Source: Lepidonotus clava
Lineage: Eukaryota; Annelida; Polychaeta; Phyllodocida; Polynoidae
DNA length: 64,000 nucleotides
Reading direction: 5' to 3'
Assembly (NCBI GenBank): GCA_936440205.1
Contig: OW387136.1
Location: 35,433,427-35,497,426, forward strand
The position numbers and the translations under genes were made by a program. The notes beneath the pieces are model-generated. The model had not been told where the DNA came from. It was given only the letters and a program-made list of their open reading frames with translations, and did no database searches. Within the stretch, counting starts at the first letter, position 1; every line of letters begins with the position of its first letter. Shown here in pieces: positions 40,401 to 52,800 of the stretch.

Positions 40401-41908
40401 ATACCAGAAGAACTTGAATGAATCCCCGACTTATCTTCAATCTTCAAAAATTAGGCTAAATTAGGTGGCTCCGGAAAAAGTAACCTAAATCCGGGAATTA
40501 CCTTGAATTTGAAGAATTAGCCTAATTTTCGGTGTCGGTACCAGAAGAACTTGAATGAATCCCCGACTTATCTTCAATCTTCAAGAATTAGGCTAATTAT
40601 AGGTGACTCCGGAAAAAGCAATCTAAATCCGGGAATTACCTTAAATTTGAAGAATTAGCCTAACTTTCGGTGACGATACCAGAAGAACTTGAATGAATCC
40701 CCGACTTATCTTCAATCTTCCTGAATTAAATTATTGTTGTAATTTTGGCAAGTCAGCCTAATTTTCTTGGATACCGGAACAAATCCTGGCAAATTAGCCA
40801 AGTTCCTTGGATACCGGAACAAATCCTGGCAAATTAGCCAAGTTCCTTGGATACCGGAATAAATCCCGGAAATATCTTGAATTTTCGAAGAATTATGCCA
40901 TGGGTTTGTCACCAAATTTTGGAAGTTGTAAATTATGTCACCAAGCCCTGTGGCCTTATATAGGATCAATGGGCAAAATTACTAAGTCCAAGTAGGCTTA
41001 CTAAAGTTATGAAAATTACTCCTAATTCAGGGTAAAATAACTTAAATATATGGCCTAACTTTGTGCATAATAAAGGCAGAATGTTCTTTAGGGGCCACTT
41101 AATGTTTTTGTAAAGTTTTAGTCAAAATGACTGACTCCTGGCCAGGAGGCCTGGGCCTTTTTTAAAAAACTAAGCCCCAGATTTTAGTCTTAAAAAGTTC
41201 AGAACATGTAAAAATAATGGCCCAAAATTAAAGTGTAGGTGACACACAGTCCCTATAGGTGACACTTAGATCATAAACAGTCTTATTAAATGCAGGATGG
41301 CTCTGTAATTGTGTGATGAAATGGTTTGGGTTTTAAAAATGGCCACCTCCAGCCTCACCTGAAATGGGCAGGAAGTTGCCAAGCTCCACCAACTAAGTCC
41401 ACAAAAACACACCAAACCACACAAAATGTCACATACACACACAGGGGGGTCCTTTGTGAATAATCCCTGTTAGTTTCAGCACTGTAGATGGCCTTTTTCA
41501 GACCTTTTTAGAGTCTTTGAGATGTAAACAATGCAGGGGCTTGGATGTAAACAAGTCTCCACTGGCAAAGTTTTATCTCCACAAAACTGGCACAAAAATG
41601 TCTTTTCCTGGATCCAAACTTGACAAAATCCTGGTGGGTAGGCACACCAACACTCCTGGCACCAATGTAAGCAAATTATAACTTACTTGTAGGATTCTGT
41701 GGGTGGCTTGAACTACTCCAAGATAACTACAGCTATTTTGCATGTGGCTATCTCAAAGGTCGGGTTCAAACTGAGGCTGGAGTTATCCGGCAACAGCGAG
41801 GACGTGTGGTGGCCGAAAATGGAACTACGACGATCGACGTTTCCTACATATATATATATATATATACACATACATATATATACACACATATATATATACA
41901 TATATGAT

Positions 41909-41940
<32 letters not shown>

Positions 41941-44900
41941 ATATGTATGTACAGTGGCAGACTTGAGGGGGAGGGGGGTGCCCCCCTATTTGGGCCGAAG
42001 ACCAATTTTACATTAGTCCCTGAAATCTCAGGCTCCGCTCTTTGTGCACCAAGGCCTTGTGATGCATGTGTTAATTTAATATGTGCGCATGTGTTGACAT
42101 GTGATGTGCCTGCCTTTGTGTTGGCATCTCGAAACTAAGCCAACATCATTATGAAGGTGAATGGCAATGTTTACAAATTACACCTTTCCCTGTTTTCTGC
42201 GGAGTGCACCCCCCCGCCCTCGGCCCGCCGATCAGCTGGTGATCAAAGGTCTAGACTAGGCCCCTGGTGTGTGCAGTTTGTGTGTACCTTCAGTCCGGGT
42301 AGACGTGTAGACGTATATGGCAAGCCAAATGGGTAAAATTGGGAAAACAATATTTCCCGGTCGGAAAACAATTTTTTCCGGGGGAAAACCCTGTTTTCCC
42401 AAAATAACTTTGATTCCCAATACAATGTTTTCCGGTCGGAAAACAGGGCTTTGGGTAGGAAAACAGGGTTTTCCCATTTTTACCCATTTGGCTTGCCATA
42501 GACGTACGCAAGGACCATAGACTTTACCCAGGACGGTTACCTACTAGTTACACCTTAAAGGCCCATTCGCCCTGGACAACTTTTCATTACGATTTGAGAT
42601 CTTGATATCTTCTTGTATCTAGAATTAACATTTTTGGATAATATGTTTGTGGTTTACAAGGGAGGTATCAAAGTATAAGGTTATGTGGTTATTTAGTCAA
42701 AATACTAATTCTGCATGCTTGCGATTTTAAGATCGCAATGAAAAATTGGCCAGGGCGAATGGGGCTTAAGGTACCTGGTTTACACATTTAGCCTAGGTTA
42801 AGGACCTCTAACGCCCACGCCAGTTTGGCGGAAGGTCGTCTAGTGGGTTAAAAGGTACACAGAGAAAGGGTACCTACACATCAATAGGAGCTATCTTCAA
42901 CATGTATGATGCCATTGTTATTATCTTTTTTATTTCAGGTAATTTTTAATTTTGTATTTACCCTTTGTATTTACTTCTCTAACAAAAATAAAAACCGATC
43001 GATCTAGGATATTATTTAAAGAAGTCCTGGTTATTCCAGACAGGCCAAAGAAGAAGTCAAAGATTGAAAATGAAACTTTTATATGTTTGTGTAATTTTGT
43101 TAAGAGCTGGAATTCTTTTATCAAAATGTGGAAGAGGTATGAACCCTGTTTATTCATTTTTACAAAGTGTTATTCAGTCCAAGTTTCATTGGATGGGCGA
43201 CTGGCGCGAATCTACGAAACCAAATCTCCCCCCAAAACTATTTACTTTCTAAGGCATTTTACTGTCTATAAATGGCTTTGCCTAGATTTACGTTTAATTG
43301 GACATTGCTATTTGTTCCCGGATCTAAGGTTCCATTCAATGCCCCTTTCTCCTAACCCCAAAGGGAGGTAGGAGATGGTAATGAATGACGACCAACAGGG
43401 GTAAACCGGTCATGAATAATTAGTGCTTGACAATTCGAAAAGTACAAAAACTAGGATTAGCACTAAATCCAAAGGATTTTAATGTTGAATGAATCATCAT
43501 TGATCTGGTTTAACACATCAAGATATGCTTGTGGCCTTAAGTCTAACCGTTTCCACATGATTTAGCATGTTTGAGTTTGTTATTTCAACGGAGAAGCCAT
43601 AATTATAGTAACATTCTCAAAGCAGTTGACCAAGAAACACAGAATCGGTGAGGTACCTGTTATGTACTTAAACTTCCCTACACAATAACATGCAGTTTCC
43701 AGTGAACCCTACAGTGATTTCAAGAAAACATGGAATTTTACGTTCCAAGCGTGCTATCTATTCTATCATTTTAGTAATATTCGCAGTGAGAGCAAGCCAT
43801 GTCCAACCACCATGCTCTTCTTAATCTATGCCCAACAAAGCTCTCATCAATGGACACACGAGTCCGAATGATATGTTTTATTTTATTTTCTGCTGTTTTC
43901 CCATTGGAATAGGTTTTCTTTCTTAACAATATTTTTAAGAAACATATACTCAGGTGTCTGTCCTTTCCATTCCCCTTTTGTTACATGGAAAAATGTTGAA
44001 ACTTTCAGAGTCAAACTTTCGTGGCACATTGATGTATAGGCCTAAGGAATTATCGCCATTCCAATCTGCTTATTACATTTCTTTTAATTCAATTTTTATC
44101 ATCCTGAGAAGTTACAATTAGGCCACAGCCTGTTTTCGTTGCAATCCCAGCATCAGTCAGATTAAGACCGTTCATGAGTATAATTATACACTAAACAAAA
44201 ATATATAGGCCTACAATAACTTATTATGTTACATGTAAAAAGTTACATTTGAAGTGCACCACTCATAATGCAAGCGGCACCCTATGGGGTGTTAGACTAC
44301 GATCTCTGTTAACTTTGTCAACATATCCGTGTAATTGGAGTCTAGTTTCCGCGTGTATTAAGGAATAGAATCATCGGGTAAGTGAGAGTATTTAGATTGA
44401 AGGTGAGAGAGCGCCATCTTCTGTCATATAGGTAACTTCACACATCGTGATTTGTGAGGTATAAAGCAACTAAAGAATATCTTACATTTTGAGCCATGTT
44501 CTGAAATTAGAAACTCATCATATGAGAAATTGGTCATACATTAAACGAGAATAAGATAGCATAATGATTTGACCCCTTGGCCCTCCATCCTACCTAAATT
44601 TGCGAAGTTACTTCAGTCGCGGCTGTGAACCAGATTTGAAACAAAAAAGCGGAGGGATTCCTTATGTTAAGTACTAAAATATTCCTCACTACTGGCACCC
44701 CACGAAAAAAATGATCAAAATAAATAATAAAAAGAATTAGAAAAAAAGATGATAGTAAATAAAATATGAAATAAAAACTTTTTGCTACACCCCCCTGGTG
44801 ACCCCGTTGACCCTTCCCACAGTGACCCTTGACCTACCGGGCTGGATGAGTCGGACGTCGAAGATCTTCTCGACGTGCCGGTTGTAGGCCGTGATCTGGA

Positions 44901-46731
44901 ACACCGTCTCCGGCGAGTCCTGGATGCACGTGATGTTCACCGGAACGACGTCATCAGACACGCGCGCCCAGCAGATCTCATCGCTCTCCACGCGCACTTC
45001 GAAGATTTCCGCCCATAACCTTGGGGTGGGGGGAGAGTGAAGCAGGTTTAGGTTAAGGGTCAGTTAATCAACTGGACAAACTTTTTGGAAGAGAATATGA
45101 GAGAATCATGATATTCAAAAACGAAGGAGGTAAAAGAACGTGTTTTGCGAAATTTAGAGCAGTATACAGTTTCTCTCTCATCCTTCTGTGGAAACAGTTT
45201 GTGCACACTTTTATTTGCCCATGATTCTGCCTCTGTTAACACAGTAGTGGGTTTGTACATGTTAACAAATTTCCCAGCATATCGGTACATGCCGATTGAC
45301 TCTGCAGATACGCTCAAATATAACAAACCTGTCTCTAGGATAAATAAAAGATATCAACAATTACGAACTATTCAGTTTTAAAAGTACAAAATCAATAGCG
45401 TTGATATACTATGAAGTAAAACCTGTGTGTTTATTTAGCACAATATTAGCGCTCTTAATTTAAGATGAGTAAAAATGATTTCGTCCGTTTTTGTTTCCTT
45501 AATGTGAATATAAAATCTTCTAGTAATCCTGTGTATGTGTTTTTACAGGTCGACGACACACTGCCTGTTGCACTCCCTGCTCTTTTGTCGACACACATAT
45601 TGCTACCACGTACAGAACAGTGCAGGAGTTTACAGGGAGGATAAAACTAGACGTAAACTTACTATGACGTGGGTAAGTAATGTTTCATGTTTCTCGTTTT
45701 GGTAATGTACAGTGTGAAGATTTAGTTTAAATTCAGGGGCGGATGCAGTGTTTCGGAGAAGGTAAGTGTGGGAGCTTGCAGAGGATTCTTCACACAAGTC
45801 ATCAAAGACGTTTCAGAAAGTTCCATGGACCAAAAGGTTTATGATATATACGTTACTACCATCCATAAGTCCTATTTGAAACTGTTATTGGGATATTGTG
45901 GAAACCTATTCGTGATATAATTAAAGAAGAAAACTTGAAATGATTGTCTTGAAAGAAAAATGATCTGAAATAAAAAACTGCATGTACAATACACACTGAA
46001 AGAGCATGTAGAAACGCCAAATCTTGTTTCAATAAATTGAGATTTCATTGAGGTTTCTGAATCCCTTTACTAGTCATGCGGACAACATTTTATCCTTTGA
46101 ATATCATAGTTGTTCATCTGCTGAACTCAAAATACATGTTTGAAAAAATGTGTCATCAAATATAGAATTGAGTCGAACATAACATTATTGTTGAAAATAC
46201 CTTGGCAATCTGACTATTTGTAAATTGTTGATTTGATTTCTGTATATCAGCATCGAACCAGAGGTCGTTAAAACAACCTTAAGTAGACTTTAACCACCTC
46301 TTGTGTACGTATCATACAACATGTGTGTTTTCAAGAAGATATTTAATTAATACACAATTCATTAGATTAGTATATGAATACCTGTTCCACAACCAGACCC
46401 ATCCAGAAAGTATGTGCACAAGTAACTACCAGGTACCCAGTCAGCAATCCAAGCCAGCTCAGTGGGGAGCCTTCACCGATACATGGCGCCATCTAGGCGG
46501 TGAGGTGGGAACTACAAAGAGGGGGCGCCACTGAGCCACAAGCCACATCCAGGTAGGGTTGATAACATGGTTTGTAAAGCTTAACATGATGTGAGAAGTG
46601 CCATATGAAGTTAAAAAAGACGTGAAATATGGATTAATTTACAGCTGCCGTTATGACCCTTATTTCTTACTTACCTACCCTAGTAGGTAGATGATAATTA
46701 TCATTATACAAATGAGGTCCGTTAAAACCTA

Positions 46732-46825
<94 letters not shown>

Positions 46826-49800
46826 TATTGGTATAGGCCATATCATGATATGTGCAATTATGAATGCTTGAAAAATGACCCTTTTTTCCACGAACGGACT
46901 ATCACAAGTGGTTCCCTCCACAAAATAACAGACTATGGATAGTGGGTCCCTCTACAAACAAATGCACTATGGACAGTGGGTTCCTTCTACATACAAATGG
47001 ACTATGGATAGTGGGTCCCTCTGCATACAAATTAAATGGACTGTGGATAATGGGCCCCTATACATACATAGACTATGATGGATCCCTCTACATACAAACA
47101 AACTATGGATAATGGGTCCCTCTACATACAAAAGGACTATGGTCATATGGATAGTAAGAGACGGATTTGTAGGTCTGTGTTGCCAGGCACTACCACACCA
47201 AGTGTCAGTTACACTTAGAAGTTGCCAACAGTAACCCGCTTGACAACCAAGGTTTGTGTAGCAACCTTGGTTGTGACATCATCAAAATTGGATGTGAGTC
47301 AGGAAATGTTGTGCTCCAGGGGCCAGCATTATTGTGTTGTTTCCCCGGTGATCCAAAAAGATGGAGTTAGCACATGATTTTATTTTAATGTTGGTATTGG
47401 GTGGTTTCACCATAAAAGGATCATCAGGTGCGAATGTGTGGGCCATCTTATAGAATAAATTCCATTGAAGATTCCCAAATGAATTTTTTGAAAAATAAAA
47501 TAAAAGTTTTGAATCTAAATGAATTTTAGAGATTTGTTGTGTTAGCAGGTCCATCCCAATATTCAAGTAATATTGGTGAATTCCCCCATTTTTAATCCAT
47601 GCTTTGAATGAGATTTAGTAATGGTAGGGGGAAGATGGAAGTTGGTCAAAAGTCTTAGGAAATGTCCATACACTGCTGAAGCAGTGTGTAATGTCACCGG
47701 TAAATACGGTATGGTCAGGGATAGAAATTATTTTGAACGGAATGAGACCATATGGTATTTTTCTGGAATTAATCCATTAAATTAAGACCAAGTGGGACAA
47801 CGGATGATAAGCGTTGCATCCATCGTCTTTCTTCTTTATCTCTCTCCGACTGTGCTTTAACAGAGTCAGGTGGGGAGGATATGAAGGAGAGGACTGAGAT
47901 ATTAAAACCTTTTGTCAGCTTTGGTTGATCAGCTGGGCATTGATTAAAATGCCTAGCTACAGTGGTGTCATGGTTTTGATTAATGTAATGAAAGTGACCT
48001 TGAAAACGCGTCAAGATTCGGTTTTTCGTTTGTCCCACATATTGAATACCGCAATGGTTACATGTAATTAAGTAGACTAAATTGCTACTTTGATAGTTTA
48101 TTTTAAATAATGGGGTAAACGAACGGCCATCGTGTTTAGAAATCACTTTCTGAGATCTGTTTATTAAAGGACAATATCTACAAGTGGACGGTCGATTACA
48201 CGGGTGTCCACTTAGGCCCGGAAATTTACTGGTAGTGCGGGTGGAGGCCCGTACCAGTGCATCACCAAGATTTTTGTTTCTACGTAAACCGAAAATGATT
48301 TCCGAGTCCAAAATCTGGCGTGTGGTTTTAGAGCGTCCCAAAAGGGACCAATGATCTCTTATGATGTCCGCAATAGGCGGATTCTTAGGGTTATGCGTTG
48401 TGATACAATAAAATGTATCTGTCTCCGTTTTATCGTCAGTCTTAGGACTGGAGAGTAGTCGTTTATCTAAAAGTGTGTCCCTGTCAAGTGCTTTTACTCT
48501 ATCTATAGCTTTTTGGACTAGTGATTTAGGATATCCTCGGCGTATGTCATATGGATAGTAGGTCCCTCTACATACAAAAGGTCTATAGATGGTGCGTCTC
48601 CTTACACATAAACAGACTTTGGATGGTGGGTTCCTCTGCATACAAGCAGACTATAGATAGTGGATCCCTCTACACGCAAATGATATGGTCATATGGAGAG
48701 TGGGTCCTTCTATACATACAAATGGACTATTGATAGTGGGTCCCTCTACATAAAAATAGACTATGATAAGTGGGTCTTCCTAGGTACAAACAGACTATAG
48801 GCCGTGGCACAGAGTCCTGCCCACCCGTCACCACTCGGGGAAACTGGAGAAAACCTGAACCACTATTGTGGGCGACTCAGGGCTGATCGATTCGCTGGTA
48901 ATTTCATTTCTCCGTGCGCAGACATGTGACAGGCAGTGCCTCTGGGTATCAGCGGGCCGTCGGTGCGCTGGTTCCCGAGTCCCCAAAGTGGGCCTGTCAC
49001 AGGAGGGGCGCGGGGAGTCGGGGAGGCGGGTTACCAGCCGGCTGAAGGGGGAGCTGGGTCTGGGCGTGAGTAGTAGTGGGAAATGGACGTGGTGGTCGGG
49101 CAGCTAGTTGACGTTAAAATCTGGACGTGCTCGGTGCAGGTCTCACGGAACTAAATGTGGCGCCACCTGCCAGTGTCCTACAACTTTCTGTCCCGAAGTG
49201 AAGGGGATGCCAGTCTCTGAGTGGCTGAAAATGGGATAAGATAAAATGATAATGTAGAATTAAAATTCACATGATACCCCCTACTATTTCTGAGTTATTC
49301 CATAAAAAAAGAATCCATGATTAAGGGTTTTTGGTAAATGTCAGTAGGGTTTTAAAATGGGCCCTGTGGTCCATGAATTTAGTCGCTGCAAAACTGCTAA
49401 AATGAGGGTAGGTCAACATCTGGGACTCTTGCGAAAAATTTTCATGGTCAACCTACCCTCAAATTTTGATATTTTGTGTCCCAAAGAGGTCCCAATAGGT
49501 TACTGAGTCCCATTAAGGTGTAGCAATGTTTGGGATATTTTTTTTTTCACTATGCGCTATATTAAACTATACAGGAAAACATTTAGTTCCGTGAGACCTG
49601 CAGGTTATACAGCAAAGTTGGCTAAAATGAATTTAGGTCTACTGAAACTGACTTTTTGGGTTGGTTTACACATGATTATTGACTGGTATTGTGATTTTTC
49701 AATATCATCATTTTTTGGTAGGTTTTAAGCAGAAATTAAGGTTTTTGGGTCAAAAATAGGGACGTTAGCGCTCTGCAACTTCTGAAAAATACTGTCATCT

Positions 49801-52800
49801 CTCAATTTCCCTATTTTCTCCTAAAACATGAATTATGGCATAATTCTCATCTCATTTGACTGATTTTGATTCATCAGAGACCTGGGTATTGTGTTCTGGG
49901 GCTGGCTTGAGTTTAAAAATCGGTCAATTTTGGTGTAGCGCAGCTTTCTGAAAATGGCTGAATAGAGCTGAAAGTTGAAAAAAATAGTTACATTCACTTC
50001 AAAGTGATTGTATCTGTCCTCTACATATGGAGGAACTATAATATATACATTAGATAGCCCTCCTTGTAAAGCTTTCAACAAAAAAGTCAGGGTAAATTGC
50101 AATTTTTGTCTATTTTTCTAGTTCAGTTGGAGAATTTTCCAAACTTTTGCCCAATCCACACAAAAACTGGGCTAGGTATCCCCTCAATGACACTTGTTCC
50201 TAGCTTAGGCTGGTCATAGCAACATTTCTGCCAATTTTCATGTCTTTGCCTTTATTATTTCTATAAATCAGGGTCATCTGACTATGTTGATGCAGTGCCC
50301 AGAAAAGGCCTCGTTGAATGCTGGTCATTTCCTATAGACAGGGCCTCAGGGGAAATGGGATTTTTGGAGGAAAGACTGGTGCTATGAAGGTAAAACTGCA
50401 CAGTATTCTCAGAAATAGGTGTGGGAAGTGGAAATAGGGGTTTTTATAGGCTTATGAAGCAGTCTTGTGCCCTTTGCAGGTCTCACGGAACTAAATGTGG
50501 CGCCACCTGCCAGTGTCCTACAACTTTCTGTCCCGAAGTGAAGGGGATGCCAGTCTCTGAGTGGCTGAAAATGGGATAAGATAAAATGATAATGTAGAAT
50601 TAAAATTCACATGATACCCCCTACTATTTCTGAGTTATTCCATAAAAAAAGAATCCATGATTAAGGGTTTTTGGTAAATGTCAGTAGGGTTTTAAAATGG
50701 GCCCTGTGGTCCATGAATTTAGTCGCTGCAAAACTGCTAAAATGAGGGTAGGTCAACATCTGGGACTCTTGCGAAAAATTTTCATGGTCAACCTACCCTC
50801 AAATTTTGATATTTTGTGTCCCAAAGAGGTCCCAATAGGTTACTGAGTCCCATTAAGGTGTAGCAATGTTTGGGATATTTTTTTTTTCACTATGCGCTAT
50901 ATTAAACTATACAGGAAAACATTTAGTTCCGTGAGACCTGCAAGCAGAGATTTCTTGTAGATGAGTACATGGTCAATAAGATAGGCCAAAACAAGAAAAA
51001 TATTGGGGGCGTGGGGGAGGGGGCTATGTGCGAGCTATAATGTCAGACACAAGGTATTTCAAGCAATTATCCTACTGCTCATGATCTTTCTTAATAAGTA
51101 ACAAAGAATCGGCTGTCCTCATATTATTACCCTTGGGCCGAAAGGCACCAATTCAATTGTGAATTTCGGTTTATGTTATATTGGAGGTACAATACTGTGA
51201 TACCTCTGATATGCTGATATGCTGATATGCGGGGTGTGGGTATGCATGTGGCTAGATGACTGATTCCATCTATCGGTCCGTCATCGGTCAGGGAGCTGAC
51301 ATGAGTCACGGACAGAACGAATTCAGCATAGGCTACATGTGGTCGGCATGGTCATTGTCTGGGCCGTAGGTTTGTAATAATTATAGAACTAGCTATAGGC
51401 CTATAATATCATATATATGTCCGCAACCTCGTATATGCTACATCGTGTATACTATAAAGGGTATATGTAACGTTCCCCGTATAAGAAATATACCACAAGT
51501 CAAAGAAGTCTTTGCATTTAATCAAAATACTCCTAGGCCTACAGATAAATGTACACATAGGCTTATATATAGCATGTTTTATACGAGACATTATGCATAT
51601 ATATATATATATATATATATATGCATAATTGTATAGGCTATATTATATGTAGGCCTATATGGTCAGGATGATCATGTCAGACATCTCTCATGTATACTTA
51701 TGTATAAGCATAATATATAATATCATGTCAACTATATACTCCAGAAGCTTTAAAATCTCATTGTAATATAGCACTATCATCTCATGAACATATCACTATC
51801 ATGTCATGAACCAAACCACGCGAGTGTGTCGCATATATAGGCCTAGGCCTATTGTGTAATAAATCTAGGCCATGTCACTCTAAAAGGCAGTGCATAGTTA
51901 TAGGGTGACAGATAGAGATATACGTGACAAGCTCCACATCCCCATTTCTACATACTGCTCACATAATCAGACCTTGTCACGTACGCAGTATAAAGTCAAT
52001 TTACGTCATGCAGTCACGCAAATAGTAAAGCTTGCCCAGGCGACGTCGCACATATGGGTAGCACCGTGTAACACATCATTATTTATCAGAATTCTATCTG
52101 CCATTCCGTTTATGCACACGTCTGAGAGATAACTCGTATACTGTTTGTTCAGTGTATATTCAGCATGTGGTCAGTGGTTATTCAGCATACAGTCAGTGGT
52201 CATTCAGTATTAGCCCAGTGTTATCCTCGCCGTGCCCCCTGTATGCATACGTCACCCCCTATTACCCAACCCGTTAATTGTACTGGGACACATTCTGCAT
52301 AGGCCCTTATTATCGCCCCCCTAACCCGGCGTAACAGCACTGATCCATTATTGTAGGCCAACTATACCAGCGGCCGGGCACGAAGTGACAGGCCATAGAC
52401 CCTCCTGTAGGTATCCGTATCCAACTCATGGGATAAGCTTACTAGATGGGTTAGTCATGCTGACCACATGGCTTATGATACAGTTCTAGAACCCCAAACA
52501 ATACCCCTTCATCTATATACACTTAGACATCTCGCGTATAATTTTGAATCATTTGGATTTTCTTTGTCACGGAATACTTTAACTCAAGGTAAATCATGAT
52601 GAATAGGTGTGTTTAATATGTTTATTTTCTGTGTTGTTAAGTTGATTTGTCACATTTAGGACATGGAAGTTGATGCTATGCACTTTTCCAACATGAGAAC
52701 CCATAATTATAATGCTTGGTGCCAGAGAGAATGAGGGACAAAATTATGAAACACATTTATGAGGAACGGTATTATTTTACCAATTTAACTAAAACGATTA

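Larger units (their letters stand above)
35935..41848 (-). mobile_element. LTR retrotransposon, short-LTR, gag-like only (probably non-autonomous)
   Basis: Two 183-bp direct repeats, identical by eye, start TGTAAGC and end CCTACA at 35935-36117 and 41666-41848. Outside both lie TATATA bases, so insertion was into a (TA)n tract. On the minus strand the upstream LTR is followed by TTGGTGCCAGGAGTG, a primer-binding site that fits a tRNA-Leu 3' end. The downstream LTR is preceded by a purine tract ending GGGGAGGAG. The 5.5-kb interior has a gag-like region but no reverse transcriptase, RNase H or integrase motif that I can see. Ends look whole and very young. It sits in sense orientation in a sif intron. 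Ty3-type is a guess from the primer site. Confidence 0.88.
46915..48800 (+). repeat. minisatellite (unit about 33 bp) interrupted by a Penelope-like insertion
   Basis: Degenerate units of GACTATGGATAGTGGGTCCC followed by TCTACATACAAAT occur about seven times at 46915-47141 and about seven times at 48561-48800. The two halves are separated only by the insertion at 47157-48545. Confidence 0.92.
49135..50942. mobile_element. unclassified element: two identical 468-bp TIR-bounded repeats around 872 bp
   Basis: Blocks 49135-49602 and 50475-50942 are identical by eye, offset by 1340 bp and in the same orientation. Each begins TGCAGGTCTCACGGAACTAA and ends with its exact inverse, giving perfect 23-bp inverted repeats. 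The 872 bp between has no long open frame. No primer-binding site or purine tract borders the repeats, so they are not ordinary LTRs, and the outer flanks (CTCGG, AGCAG) show no duplication unless TGCA itself is the target. It could be a MITE pair, a dimer or a composite unit. Confidence 0.8.

Noticed and set aside
36440-40440. Large host genes on the minus strand
   Set aside because: Both long frames lie wholly between identical LTRs and are element parts.
47787-48641. Host GIY-YIG nuclease gene starting at the Met at 48641
   Set aside because: The first 32 codons read through the minisatellite; the rest is the C-terminus of a Penelope-like element with a target duplication at its border.
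46915-48800. CRISPR-like array (about 33-bp repeats)
   Set aside because: Units are contiguous and degenerate without unique spacers; eukaryotic minisatellite.
49135-50942. Solo small LTR retrotransposon (TRIM) with TG...CA 468-bp LTRs
   Set aside because: No primer-binding site after either repeat, no purine tract before either, no target duplication outside, and the 23-bp perfect inverted ends are far longer than LTR tips. Kept as unclassified.
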